In this document: positions 26,839 to 35,779 of the stretch, in pieces
Layout: every line of letters begins with the position of its first letter
How positions within the stretch are numbered: the first letter of the stretch is position 1
Origin: Thiohalocapsa sp964524185
GTDB lineage: Bacteria; Pseudomonadota; Gammaproteobacteria; Chromatiales; Chromatiaceae
Length of the DNA stretch: 64,000 nt
NCBI GenBank assembly: GCA_964524185.1
Contig: CAZGCI010000006.1
Location: 11,883-75,882 of the forward strand
Direction of reading: 5' to 3'
Notes under the pieces: model-generated
Told to the model about the DNA's origin: nothing
Databases searched by the model: none
What the model saw: only the letters and a program-made list of their open reading frames with translations
Program-made: the position numbers and the translations under genes

Positions 26839-28419
26839 TCAGAGCTCCCGCGTTGCCGAGAAGCGAATCTGCGGCCAGCGCTCCTCGGTGAGCTGTAGGT
26901 TGACCCGGGTGGGCGCCAAGTAGACCAGCTGGTCGTCCCCATCGAGGGCCAGGTTGTCGTAGGCCTTGGTCTTGAACTGCTCCAGCAGCTTTGGATCATC
27001 GCAGTTGACCCAGCGGGCGGTCTGCACTGACACCGGCTCGACCACGGCCTCCACGCCGTACTCGCCCTTGAGCCGATACGCCGCGACGTCGAACTGCAGC
27101 ACGCCGACGGCGCCGAGAATCAGATCGTTGTTCTTGAGCGGGCGGAAGACCTGGGTCGCGCCCTCCTCGCAAAGCTGCAGCACGCCCTTGTGCAGCGCCT
27201 TGGTCTTGAGCGGGTCCTTCAGCACTACGCGCCGAAATAGCTCGGGCGCGAAGTACGGGATGCCGCCGTATTTGAGTGCCTCGCCCTCGGTGAAGGTATC
27301 GCCGATCTGGATCGTCCCGTGGTTGTGCAAACCGATGATGTCGCCCGGCCAGGCCTCGTCCACACGCTTGCGCTCGTCCGCCTGAAAGGTGATGGCGTTG
27401 GCGACCTGGACGGTCTTCTCGATGCGCGCGTGGCGCATCTTCATGCCCTGCTTGTAGATGCCGGAGCACACCCGCAGGAACGCGACCCGGTCGCGGTGGG
27501 CCGGGTCCATGTTGGCCTGAATCTTGAACACGAAGCCCGAGAACTTGTCCTCCTCCGGGTCCACCGCCCGGCTGCCGGCCTCCCGCGGGCGCGGGGGCGG
27601 GGCATATTCCACGAAGGCGTCCAGCAACTCCTTGACGCCGAAATTGTTGATGGCGGAGCCAAAGAATACCGGCGTCTGCTTGCCGGCGCGATAGGCCTCG
27701 AGGTCCAGCGGGTGGCTCGCGCCTTGAACCAGCTCCAGCTCGTCGCGCAGCTCAGTAGCCTGATCGCCCAGCAGCTCATCCATGCGGGGGTTGTCGAGCC
27801 CCTCGATGACCTCGCCGGTTTGGATCTTGCCCCCATGGGTGGCGCTGAACAGATGCGTGCGGTCGTGGCGCAGGTCGTACACGCCCTTGAAGCGCTTGCC
27901 CATGCCAATGGGCCAGGTCACCGGTGCGCACTCGATGTGCAGTACCTCCTCGATCTCGTCCAGGATCTCAATGGCCTCGCGACCCTCGCGGTCCAGCTTA
28001 TTAACGAAGGTGAGAATCGGCGTGGTGCGCAGCCGGCAGACCTCCATCAGCTTGATGGTGCGCTCCTCGACGCCCTTGGCAGCATCGATGACCATCAACG
28101 CCGAGTCCACGGCCGTCAGAGTCCGATACGTATCCTCGGAGAAATCTGCGTGCCCAGGCGTGTCCAGCAGATTGACGACAGACTCGCCATAGGGGAATTG
28201 CATCACCGATGAGGTCACGGAGATGCCGCGCTGCTTCTCCAGCTCCATCCAGTCCGAGGTCGCATGGCGCGCCGCCTTGCGGCCCTTGACAGAGCCGGCC
28301 ATCTGGATGGCGCCGCCGAAGAGCAAGAGCTTCTCGGTGAGTGTCGTCTTGCCGGCGTCGGGGTGGGAAATGATGGCGAAGGTGCGCCGTCGCGCGACCT
28401 GATCGTGAAGTTGGGACAT
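26839..28419 (-). CDS. prfC: Peptide chain release factor 3
   Basis: RF3 is the GTPase that removes RF1 or RF2 from the ribosome after termination. The 526-aa protein begins MSQLHDQVARRRTFAIISHP with the P-loop PDAGKTTLTEKLLL. It also has DTPGHADFSEDTYR and NKLDREGRE, followed by domains II and III. ATG 28419 matches the family start (E. coli 529 aa); an upstream extension is non-homologous. Confidence 0.97.
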   Translation of the reverse strand: MSQLHDQVARRRTFAIISHPDAGKTTLTEKLLLFGGAIQMAGSVKGRKAARHATSDWMELEKQRGISVTSSVMQFPYGESVVNLLDTPGHADFSEDTYRTLTAVDSALMVIDAAKGVEERTIKLMEVCRLRTTPILTFVNKLDREGREAIEILDEIEEVLHIECAPVTWPIGMGKRFKGVYDLRHDRTHLFSATHGGKIQTGEVIEGLDNPRMDELLGDQATELRDELELVQGASHPLDLEAYRAGKQTPVFFGSAINNFGVKELLDAFVEYAPPPRPREAGSRAVDPEEDKFSGFVFKIQANMDPAHRDRVAFLRVCSGIYKQGMKMRHARIEKTVQVANAITFQADERKRVDEAWPGDIIGLHNHGTIQIGDTFTEGEALKYGGIPYFAPELFRRVVLKDPLKTKALHKGVLQLCEEGATQVFRPLKNNDLILGAVGVLQFDVAAYRLKGEYGVEAVVEPVSVQTARWVNCDDPKLLEQFKTKAYDNLALDGDDQLVYLAPTRVNLQLTEERWPQIRFSATREL

Positions 28420-28903
28420 GGATGATCGCCCGGTGGGCGGAGGCTTGCGAAAACACCCCATTCTAGCTGGAGGCGCGTGTCGCAGCGAACCGTAGCGAGG
28501 CGATGCCTCAGACCGGTGGGCGACCTGGCACCGCCACGCCAACGGGTGCTTCAACCTAAAATGAGCGGTTGACCGCTTCGGGTCGTTGCAAGTCTCTATG
28601 CCAACGGCGATTTTGCCGCGCTCGGCACCTCATCCACTGGGTGAGCTGCGCATTGCGGCCGGCGGCGGCCAGCGCAGCGGCGTGCACCATCGCCCGGCGT
28701 GTCGAAGACCGAATGTGACAAATTCACACCTATCCACGCGGGTACAGGTCCAAGCTAAGGGTGTGGTGTTGTCCGTCAGGATGCACCGCTCGGGCGCCTG
28801 ACTCCATGGCAACAAGGCCGTGCAGCCGGACAAATCGGCAGGAGACACGCATCGCTATCCTAGCCGGAGCGCCTGTCCAGCAACCGGGAATGAGGACCGA
28901 ACC
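28420..28903. other. Divergent prfC / sox control region
   Basis: This 484-bp stretch holds no gene. It must contain promoters for prfC (minus) and for the sox unit (plus). The notable element is a perfect 5-5-5 palindrome at 28714-28728. Confidence 0.55.
28714..28728. promoter_or_regulatory. Palindromic operator candidate upstream of sox genes
   Basis: TGTGA-CAAAT-TCACA is a perfect inverted repeat 176 bp before the first gene of the sox unit. It resembles a CRP/FNR-family half-site pair, but the spacer is five, not six. The regulator is unknown; a sulfur-responsive or redox regulator is a reasonable guess. Confidence 0.4.
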
Positions 28904-29239
28904 ATGCGCATCACGATCCCAACCCAACGCCAACGGTGCATCGCGATGGCCGTTGTGGCCCTGTCCGCGGGCGCAAGCACCGCGGGGGCAGCCGATGTAT
29001 CGGACATCGAGCTGCGGCGCCTATTCAACCCCACCGAGGCCGAGCTCGCCTCCGAGGCCAAGGGGCGCATCTACATCTATGACGGTCTGACCGATGTCGA
29101 TGTGCAGCGCGCACTCGACGAAGCCTTCGATCGGGCCGAGAACATGATGTTCATTCGCACCAAAAAGACCGACGACACCGGCAAGATCAAGCGAAACCCG
29201 GACACCGGGACCGTCGAGTACGCGGACGATGGCTGTTGA
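28904..29239 (+). CDS. Small secreted protein upstream of soxYZ, unknown function
   Basis: This 111-aa protein has a signal peptide (residues 1-29, ending TAGAA) and a mature part of about 80 residues: VSDIELRRLFNPTEAELASE, then a segment with YIYDGLTDVDVQRALDEAFD, then a charged tail ending DDGC. It has no heme or thioredoxin motif. Its gene overlaps the region just before soxY, and GAGGA precedes ATG 28904. Position argues for a periplasmic role in Sox sulfur oxidation, perhaps as a partner of SoxYZ, but I know no function for it. Confidence 0.65.
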   Translation: MRITIPTQRQRCIAMAVVALSAGASTAGAADVSDIELRRLFNPTEAELASEAKGRIYIYDGLTDVDVQRALDEAFDRAENMMFIRTKKTDDTGKIKRNPDTGTVEYADDGC

Positions 29240-29282
29240 GTCTAGCACGTATCTCGCGGCAACATGGCGGAGACACGCCGTC

Positions 29283-29759
29283 ATGCAACGACGACAACTC
29301 CTGCGAACCGGGCTTGCAGCGGCGGTGCCGCTCGCCACGCTTGGTCTGAACGGATGGCCGTCAGCACGCGCACTGGCTGCAACGGTAGACGCCTGGCCGG
29401 AAGCGGCCTTCCACGCTGAGGCTTTAGACGGAGCCATCGCCGCGCTCCTCGGCGAACACGACGCAGCGGATAGCGACCGCATTGTCATTGAAGCGCCTGA
29501 CATTGCCGAGAACGGTCGAGTGGTTCCGGTGGAGATCGGGACCGATCTCCCCGGAGCGCGGTCCGTCACGGTCTTCAGTGACGGCAATCCTTTCCCGCTA
29601 CTCGCGCGCGCCCGTCTCACGTCTGCAGTCGCGCCGCGCGTCTCCATCCGAGTCAAGTTGGGCCAGAGCGCAAACCTCATCGCACTGGTGGAGGCGGACG
29701 GGGGGCTCTATCGCGCCACCCGTGCCGTCAAGGTCGCCCTCGGTGGCTGCGGCGGCTGA
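29283..29759 (+). CDS. soxY: Thiosulfate-oxidation carrier subunit SoxY
   Basis: SoxY carries sulfur intermediates covalently on its C-terminal cysteine during periplasmic thiosulfate oxidation. The 158-aa protein begins MQRRQLLRTG, a twin-arginine-type signal, and ends with the diagnostic GGCGG carrier arm. The frame remains open upstream to 29229, but ATG 29283 puts the export signal at the N-terminus. SoxZ follows 64 bp later. No soxA, B, X, C or D is in the window, as in phototrophs that scatter sox genes. Confidence 0.93.
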   Translation: MQRRQLLRTGLAAAVPLATLGLNGWPSARALAATVDAWPEAAFHAEALDGAIAALLGEHDAADSDRIVIEAPDIAENGRVVPVEIGTDLPGARSVTVFSDGNPFPLLARARLTSAVAPRVSIRVKLGQSANLIALVEADGGLYRATRAVKVALGGCGG

Positions 29760-29823
29760 CACTGACCGCACCGGCAACGCGTGCTTTCAAGGTGCCCCCA
29801 ACACGCACCATCCCGAGACCGCC

Positions 29824-30141
29824 ATGAGCAATGAACACGGCAAGATCCGCGCAAAGATCGGAAATGGCGGCATCGCTGTCCGCGCACTGATCCGCCATCC
29901 CATGGAAACCGGCAGCCGCAAGGATCCCACCACCGAACGGCCGATCCCTCGGCATTACATCCAGGAACTGGTGTGTGAGCATAACGGTAACGTCGTGCTC
30001 CGCATGGACTGGGGCTGGGGTGTGTCAGAAGACCCCTATCTGGCCTTCGACATCGAGCAGGGCGTCGCCGGCGACACGGTAACCCTACGCTGGCGGGACA
30101 ACCGCGGCGACACTGGAGAGCTGGTCACCACCGCCATCTGA
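29824..30141 (+). CDS. soxZ: Sulfur-oxidation protein SoxZ
   Basis: SoxZ pairs with SoxY to form the sulfur-carrier heterodimer. The 105-aa protein shows the family pattern KIRAKIGNGGIAVRALIRHP, METGSRKDPTT and IPRHYIQELVCEHNGN, ending with an Ig-like beta sandwich (GDTVTLRWRDNRGD). Like other SoxZ it has no signal peptide and would be exported with SoxY by Tat. Confidence 0.95.
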   Translation: MSNEHGKIRAKIGNGGIAVRALIRHPMETGSRKDPTTERPIPRHYIQELVCEHNGNVVLRMDWGWGVSEDPYLAFDIEQGVAGDTVTLRWRDNRGDTGELVTTAI

Positions 30142-30658
30142 GCCGCCGGTCGGGCTGGCGCAGGCACCAGGTCAAGGGCGCGCCCGGAGATCCATCCGGT
30201 CACATCCGACGACGGCCATTCGAAGCCTTGGCAGCGCCTAACCCCGCGTGCGCCCTTGCGCACCGCCGGCCGATGCTCGGGCGATCGCTTGCAGCCCTTG
30301 AGCCATCCCCAATCGTTCAGGCCGGCTCAACATCAGCATATTCCAATATTGGCGAAGCCTTTACCGAGATCGGTAAAAGCTGCAACACGCTTGCGCCGAT
30401 TCACCAAAAGCCGCAGCATTGGGCTCCGAGGGCTGCCGGCGCTTGGCGCCCCCTGGTACCGGTTGGATATTGCTGACGTCTCCGCCACGACGTACCAAGG
30501 GTCCACCAAGGTCTGGGCAGCCACCGCCTTGGGCGGTCAGCGCCTGCAGCATCACGGGCAGAATCGAGCGCACAGGATGCGCCCGTCCGGACGGAGATTA
30601 CCCGGTCCGTCACGCCGGAGCGACGGCCGTCATCACCACCACCCGAGCAGTACCAAGC
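30142..30658. other. Spacer between soxZ and moxR with two palindromes
   Basis: No gene is credible in this 517-bp stretch. It contains two close palindromes at 30343-30352 and 30360-30377, about 290 bp before moxR, likely a control region for the moxR-bat operon or the end of the sox unit. Confidence 0.5.
30343..30377. promoter_or_regulatory. Paired palindromes upstream of moxR
   Basis: CCAATATTGG is a perfect 10-bp palindrome. Seven bases later TTTACCG-AGAT-CGGTAAA is a perfect 7-bp inverted repeat. They are unusually AT-rich for this genome. They may be operators; the second could also form a small hairpin but lacks a T-run. Confidence 0.35.
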
Positions 30659-31615
30659 ATGACCCCGGCAGACCTCACTCCCGTCCGCGAGCACATTGCC
30701 TCGCGCATCATCGGCCAGCGCAAATTCGTCGACAGCATGCTGGTCTGCCTGCTGAGCGACGGGCACCTGCTCGTGGAGGGCATGCCCGGGCTCGCCAAGA
30801 CCACGGCGGTGAAAGCGCTCGCTGAGGCCATCGAGGGCGACTTTCACCGGATTCAGTTCACGCCGGACTTACTGCCGTCGGACCTCATCGGCACGGATAT
30901 TTACCGCCACGAGCAGGGCGAGTTCGAATTCCGCCCCGGCCCGCTGTTCCACAACATCCTGCTGGCGGACGAGGTCAATCGGGCGCCCGCCAAGGTGCAA
31001 TCGGCGCTGCTGGAGGCCATGGCCGAGCACCAGATCACCGTCGGCCAGCGCACCTACCCGTTACCCAAGCTGTTCATGGTGCTGGCAACGCAGAATCCAG
31101 TGGAGCAGGAGGGCACCTATCACCTGCCGGAAGCACAGTTGGATCGCTTCCTGATGCAGGCGGTGGTGACCTACCCCACGCGCGAAGAGGAACTGGAGAT
31201 CCTCGCGCTCGACAGCCGCCAGCAGACCGAGCCGGAGCCCGAGCCAGCCCAGCCCTTGAGCCAGGAACACCTCGCGCAGATGCGCCGCAACGTCGCTGAG
31301 CTTTACCTGGACCCGAAGCTGCACAGCTACATCGTCGACCTGGTGCAGGCCACCCGCCACCCGAAGCTCTACGACACCGACCTAGCGCGCTGGTGCCGCT
31401 TCGGCGCCTCGCCGCGCGCCAGCATTGCCCTCGCCCGCTGCGCGCGCGCCCGGGCCTGGCTCGATGGCGATGCCTTCGTCGCCCCCCATCACATCCAGCT
31501 CGTCGCGCCGGAGATTCTCCGTCACCGCTTATTGCTCACCTTCGAGGCGGAGGCCGAGGGCGTTACCACGGATGAGTTTGTGAATCGCCTGTTGAACCTC
31601 GTGGCGATTCCGTGA
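30659..31615 (+). CDS. moxR: MoxR-family AAA+ ATPase
   Basis: MoxR ATPases act as chaperones that insert cofactors or metals or remodel partner proteins, usually with DUF58 and von Willebrand factor A (VWA) proteins. The 318-aa protein has Walker A GMPGLAKTTAVKALAE, the segment IQFTPDLLPSDLIGTDIY, Walker B ILLADEVNRAPAK and the sensor segment VLATQNPVEQEGTY. ATG 30659 begins the conserved region. It heads an operon of seven genes ending with batD. Confidence 0.93.
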   Translation: MTPADLTPVREHIASRIIGQRKFVDSMLVCLLSDGHLLVEGMPGLAKTTAVKALAEAIEGDFHRIQFTPDLLPSDLIGTDIYRHEQGEFEFRPGPLFHNILLADEVNRAPAKVQSALLEAMAEHQITVGQRTYPLPKLFMVLATQNPVEQEGTYHLPEAQLDRFLMQAVVTYPTREEELEILALDSRQQTEPEPEPAQPLSQEHLAQMRRNVAELYLDPKLHSYIVDLVQATRHPKLYDTDLARWCRFGASPRASIALARCARARAWLDGDAFVAPHHIQLVAPEILRHRLLLTFEAEAEGVTTDEFVNRLLNLVAIP

Positions 31616-31745
31616 GCCTTTCGTCCGTCGTGCTCGTTGGCACAGTCGCGGCAGGGAGTCTTCAGCAGGTTGCACCGGTCGCCGGGTCTGCGCCGGTCAA
31701 CCCAGACCTCCGGCGTCCGGACATCGTCCTGCGTACGCCCCGGCC

Positions 31746-32678
31746 ATGAGCCTATACCCCCGCCTCGACGACCTGCTGGAGCTCCGCCACCAGGCGCACA
31801 CCCTCGGCGTGCCGTCGCACCACTTGGTGAACTCCACCTTCGCCGGACTCTATGCCTCGGTATTCCGGGGCGCCGGCATCAATTTCGAGGAGGTGCGCGA
31901 GTACCGCGAAGGCGATGACATCCGGCATATGGACTGGAAAGTCACTGCCCGCATCAACGAGCCACATCTCAAGGTCTTCCGCGAGGAGCGCGAGCGCAGC
32001 GTCGTCCTGTGCGTGGACCGCGGGCCCCACATGGTCTTCGGTACTCGCGGCACCTTCAAATGCGTGCAAGCGGCGCGCGCCGCGGCCCTCATCGGCTGGG
32101 CCGCGAGCCGGCTCAACGATCGGGTGGGCGGCATGGCCTTCGGTGACTCCGAGGCCGCACTGCAACACTTCCGTCCGGCGCGCGGGCGACGCGCGCTGTG
32201 GCAGTTGCTGCGCACCCTGACCGAGCCCGCCGCGGAGCAGGCCGCGTCGATGGACCGCCCGGCGGTGGACCACCTGGCAGGCGCCCTGCGCCGCGCGACG
32301 CGGGGCCTGCCCACCGGGTCCCTGGTGTTTGTGATTGCCGATCTGAACCGCGAGGTGCGCGACCTCGAAGGCGTGCTCGGTAACCTCGTGCAGCGCAGCT
32401 CCGTGGTGGTGCTGCCCGTGGACGACCCGGCAGACTGGGACATTCCGGCCATGGGCACCGTCACCTTCACCGCCACCGACGGCACCCTGGTGGAGATTGA
32501 CACCGACGACGCCGCGGCCGCCCGCGCCTACCGCGACGCCTGGCAGCAGCGCCGCGACACCCTCAAGGCCATCGCCAACCGCCTCAACGTCATCCTGATG
32601 CCCATCCGCACCGACCAAGAAATCCACCTCAGCCTGATCCATAGCCTGGACCAACGCGCGCGAGCGCGCAGTGTTTAA
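31746..32678 (+). CDS. DUF58 protein of the MoxR-Bat system
   Basis: The 310-aa protein has the DUF58 core motif EYREGDDIRHMDWKVTAR (about residues 52-69), followed by a VWA-like fold (VVLCVDRGPHMVFG). It probably links the MoxR ATPase with the BatA/B membrane proteins. It is cytoplasmic or peripheral, with no membrane helix visible. The second-position gene in moxR-bat operons is nearly always this family. Confidence 0.9.
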   Translation: MSLYPRLDDLLELRHQAHTLGVPSHHLVNSTFAGLYASVFRGAGINFEEVREYREGDDIRHMDWKVTARINEPHLKVFREERERSVVLCVDRGPHMVFGTRGTFKCVQAARAAALIGWAASRLNDRVGGMAFGDSEAALQHFRPARGRRALWQLLRTLTEPAAEQAASMDRPAVDHLAGALRRATRGLPTGSLVFVIADLNREVRDLEGVLGNLVQRSSVVVLPVDDPADWDIPAMGTVTFTATDGTLVEIDTDDAAAARAYRDAWQQRRDTLKAIANRLNVILMPIRTDQEIHLSLIHSLDQRARARSV

Positions 32679-32684
32679 ATCAGG

Positions 32685-32972
32685 GGCTAGGGGCTCGGGG
32701 CTAAAGGCTTGAGAGGCTGCGCGATGGTTGCAGGTGCGTCAGGCTTCGCAAGGGAGCTCAGCCTCCAGGGCCGAAGAGCAGTGTCGATCTCCGGAGACGG
32801 AGCCTGAGCTTCGACCCTTGTCAACAACCACTCGCTGCCTTGTCGAGGCCGCCGTCGCACGTCGCTCCAACCCGAAACTGTTCTAGCCCCTAGCCCCTAG
32901 CCCCTAGCCCCTAGCCCCTAGCCCCTAGCCCCTAGCCCCTGACGCCTAGCCCCTGACCCCAGCCCCTGACCC
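32685..32972. repeat. CTAGCCCC tandem array with inverted left arm
   Basis: From 32883 an 8-bp unit (CTAGCCCC) repeats about seven times perfectly, then decays to 32972, directly before the next start codon. At 32685-32707 the same motif occurs in opposite orientation (GGGGCTAGGGGCT), so the 295-bp spacer is bounded by inverted arms about 175 bp apart. It is in the middle of an operon. The tail replaces the normal ribosome site of the DUF4381 gene. Confidence 0.85.
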
Positions 32973-32973
32973 A

Positions 32974-33606
32974 ATGGATCCATCCCAGCTCCGCGACATC
33001 CACGTCCAAATGGGCCACCCATGGTGGCCGCCGGCGCCGGGCTGGTGGATCCTGGCGGGCGTGCTGGTGCTCTTGGGCCTGCTGCTGTGGCGTTATGACC
33101 CGCGCTGGCGGCTGTACGTACCACTGCCGGTGATCACGCTCGGCACCTGGCGCTGGGAGGCGGCGCAGGCGCTCAGAGGCCTACGCAGGCGCATCGCACG
33201 CGGGCCGGTCAAGCCGGTCGCGGCTGAACTCTCGGAGCTACTGCGGCGCATCGCCATGGCCCGACACGGCCGCGCCGCCTGCGCCGGATTGCACGGCGAG
33301 GACTGGCTCGCCTGGCTTAGCACGCACGACCCGCAGGGCTTCGACTGGCAGTGCAACGGCCGGGCCCTACTGACGGCCCCCTACGCCCACGCCGAGGCGG
33401 CCAACGCCCAGCGCGAAGCTATCGGTAGGCTGCTCGACGCGGCCATGGAATGGGTGGCAGCTCCGAACTCCAAGCCCGAGCGACGTCAGCGCCGGCGACC
33501 CTTGCCCACCTGGTTGCGCCATCCACTCCAGGGCGTCGCCGCGGGATTCCTGCAGCAGCGTCAGCGACGCGGTCCGCCGGCGGCGTCGACGCGGAAGACG
33601 GCGTGA
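32974..33606 (+). CDS. DUF4381 membrane protein
   Basis: The 210-aa protein has MDPSQLRDIHVQMGHPWWPP, then one transmembrane helix (GWWILAGVLVLLGLLLWRY), then a helical cytosolic part containing ELSELLRRIAMARHG and EDWLAWL, the DUF4381 pattern. It is a standard member of MoxR-Bat operons. No Shine-Dalgarno is visible because the CTAGCCCC repeat runs up to the ATG. Translation may be weak or coupled. Confidence 0.85.
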   Translation: MDPSQLRDIHVQMGHPWWPPAPGWWILAGVLVLLGLLLWRYDPRWRLYVPLPVITLGTWRWEAAQALRGLRRRIARGPVKPVAAELSELLRRIAMARHGRAACAGLHGEDWLAWLSTHDPQGFDWQCNGRALLTAPYAHAEAANAQREAIGRLLDAAMEWVAAPNSKPERRQRRRPLPTWLRHPLQGVAAGFLQQRQRRGPPAASTRKTA

Positions 33607-33625
33607 AACGCGACGGCGATTCTCT

Positions 33626-34678
33626 ATGACCCTGTTCGAGTTTCATTGGCCCTGGTTCGCCCTATTGCTGCCGCTGCCGCTGCTGCTCCCCCTGGTCTGG
33701 CGCGAGCGTCCGGGCAGTACCCCCCGGGAAGAACAGCTGGAGGGCGAGCGCATGACCCTGCTGCATCCGCACATCGACCAACTGCGAGCTGCCTACCAGG
33801 GGCGGCGACCGCGCCGACAGCTGGCGGGCTGGCTGCACCGCGTGCTGCTCGCGCTGCTCTGGGTCGGCCTGGTGCTCGCGCTGATGCGCCCGCAGTGGCT
33901 GATGCCGCACACGGAGGTCTCCGCACCCGGTTACGACCTGATGTTCGCCGTCGACGCCTCCCACTCCATGGATGCCCTCGACTTCACCGTCGAGGGTCGC
34001 CAGGTGAGCCGCATGCAGGTGGTGAAGGGTGTCATGGGCCGCTTCATCGACGCCCGCGCCGGCGACCGCATCGGGCTCATCATCTTTGGCAGCGGCGCCT
34101 ATGTGCTCTCGCCGCTGACCATCGACCGCGCTGCCGTGCACATGCTGCTGGACCAGGTCGTGCCGAGCATCGCCGGCGGCAGCACGGCGCTGGGTGACGC
34201 CATGGCACTCGGCGTCAAGAAGCTGCGCGACCGCCCGGCGGGCTCCCGGGTGATGATCCTCATCGCCGATGGCGACAACACCGCGGGCAACTTCCAACCG
34301 CTGGAGGCCGCCCAGCTGGCGCGCATGGCCGGTGTGCGCATCTATGTCATTGGTGTCGGCAGCAATCAGGCGCGTATCCCTATCCTGCATGAGGGCCGGA
34401 TCGAGTACTGGGATGACCTCACCATGGACGAGGACACCCTGAACCAACTCGCCGACATCACCGGCGGCGCCTATTTCCGCGCCACCAATACGCGCGCGCT
34501 GGAGGAGATCAGCCGGCGCATCGCCGAGCTCGAAAAGACCGAAACCGAAACCCGCACCGCCTATTTACCCGAGCCGCTCTACCGCTGGCCCCTCGGACTC
34601 TCGCTGGCGGCGCTGTTGGCGCTGGGGCTATTCCCGGAGGGTCGCCGGCGCTTCATTGTGCGCCAGGCCAGCAGCTGA
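33626..34678 (+). CDS. batA: BatA-like von Willebrand factor A membrane protein
   Basis: The 350-aa protein has an N-terminal helix with FHWPWFALLLPLPLLLPLVW, a second helix near residues 72-92, then a VWA domain with MIDAS motif DASHS in FAVDASHSMDALDFT (about residue 108), and a C-terminal helix. VWA proteins of this operon bind metal-dependent partners at the membrane face. It is followed by a second VWA gene, the batA-batB order. Confidence 0.9.
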   Translation: MTLFEFHWPWFALLLPLPLLLPLVWRERPGSTPREEQLEGERMTLLHPHIDQLRAAYQGRRPRRQLAGWLHRVLLALLWVGLVLALMRPQWLMPHTEVSAPGYDLMFAVDASHSMDALDFTVEGRQVSRMQVVKGVMGRFIDARAGDRIGLIIFGSGAYVLSPLTIDRAAVHMLLDQVVPSIAGGSTALGDAMALGVKKLRDRPAGSRVMILIADGDNTAGNFQPLEAAQLARMAGVRIYVIGVGSNQARIPILHEGRIEYWDDLTMDEDTLNQLADITGGAYFRATNTRALEEISRRIAELEKTETETRTAYLPEPLYRWPLGLSLAALLALGLFPEGRRRFIVRQASS

Positions 34679-34723
34679 CCCAAGCCGCCGCGGAGGCGCC
34701 TTGCACCCCGTAGGACGTGGAGC

Positions 34724-35779
34724 ATGAACGAGACCGGATTTCATTTCGCCGAGCCTGCCTGGTTCTGGGGCCTGCTGGTGCTGCCACCGGTGGCCTGGTG
34801 GCTCTGGCGCAGCGCGGCACGCGCCGCCAAAGCGCCCGTACACCGTTATGCCGACCCTGAGCTGCTGCCGCACCTGGCCGGGACGCGGGCGCTCGCGGGC
34901 TCCGAACGCTGGGGGCGCTTCTTCGCCTGGGCGGGGCTGTGGCTCCTGCTGCTCACGGCCATGGCGGGCCCACGCTGGGACTACACCGATGTTCGCCTCT
35001 TCCAGCCAGGCGACAACCTGCTGATCTTGCTCGATCTCTCTCGTTCCATGGCGACCGCTGACGTCGCCCCGAGCCGGCTCGCCCGCGCCCGCCAAGAGAT
35101 TGAAGATCTCATTGGACAGAATCGGCGCCTGCGGCTCGGGCTCATTGCCTTCGCGTCGTCGCCGCATGTGGTGGCGCCCGTCACCGAGGACAGCCGCACC
35201 ATCCTGCTGGCATTGCCGGCGCTCGCCACGGACTTGGCTCGGCTCCAGGGCAGCCGGCTCCACCCCGCGCTCGACCGGGCCGAGATCCTGCTGGAGGCGC
35301 TGCCCGCGGAGAGCGCCCGCGCCCTGCTCCTGATCAGCGACGGCGACTTCGACGAGCCCGGCCTGCCGGAGCGGGCCGCACGACTCGCCGAGGCCGGCAT
35401 CGCCGTGCATGCGCTCGGCGTCGGCGCCCCGCGCGGCGGCGAGGTGCCTGGACCCCGCAGCGGTCCACCGGTGGGCCCGGACGGCACCCCGGTGCGCTCC
35501 CGCTTGGACGAGGATCAGCTGCGCGCCATCACCGCCGCCGGCGGCGGCCTCTATCGCAGGGCCGACTATCGCGACGACGACACGGCCGCCATCCTCGCCG
35601 CCGCCGCCCGCAGCCGGTTGCCGGCGCAGGCCACCGACGAGCGCACCCGTATCTGGAACGAACGCTACTACCTGTTCGTGCTCTTGCTGGCGCTCCTACT
35701 GCTGCCGCGCTTCCGCGGCCGAGCCCGCCCGACAGGCCGGCCGGCCGCCGTCGCCGCCCGCACCGAGGAGGCCCCATGA
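34724..35779 (+). CDS. batB: BatB-like von Willebrand factor A membrane protein
   Basis: The 351-aa protein has the same plan as BatA: two N-terminal hydrophobic helices (to about residue 85), a VWA domain with DLSRS in ILLDLSRSMATADVAPSRL (about residue 103), a second metal-site region ALLLISDGDFDEPG, and a C-terminal helix near residue 315. Its stop overlaps the batC start by 4 bp. Confidence 0.9.
   Translation: MNETGFHFAEPAWFWGLLVLPPVAWWLWRSAARAAKAPVHRYADPELLPHLAGTRALAGSERWGRFFAWAGLWLLLLTAMAGPRWDYTDVRLFQPGDNLLILLDLSRSMATADVAPSRLARARQEIEDLIGQNRRLRLGLIAFASSPHVVAPVTEDSRTILLALPALATDLARLQGSRLHPALDRAEILLEALPAESARALLLISDGDFDEPGLPERAARLAEAGIAVHALGVGAPRGGEVPGPRSGPPVGPDGTPVRSRLDEDQLRAITAAGGGLYRRADYRDDDTAAILAAAARSRLPAQATDERTRIWNERYYLFVLLLALLLLPRFRGRARPTGRPAAVAARTEEAP

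Noticed and set aside
28714..28728. Classical CRP site
   Set aside because: Half-sites are perfect but the spacer is 5, not 6, bases; kept only as an unassigned operator.
32883..32972. CRISPR array
   Set aside because: Units are 8 bp and contiguous with no spacers; it is a simple tandem repeat.
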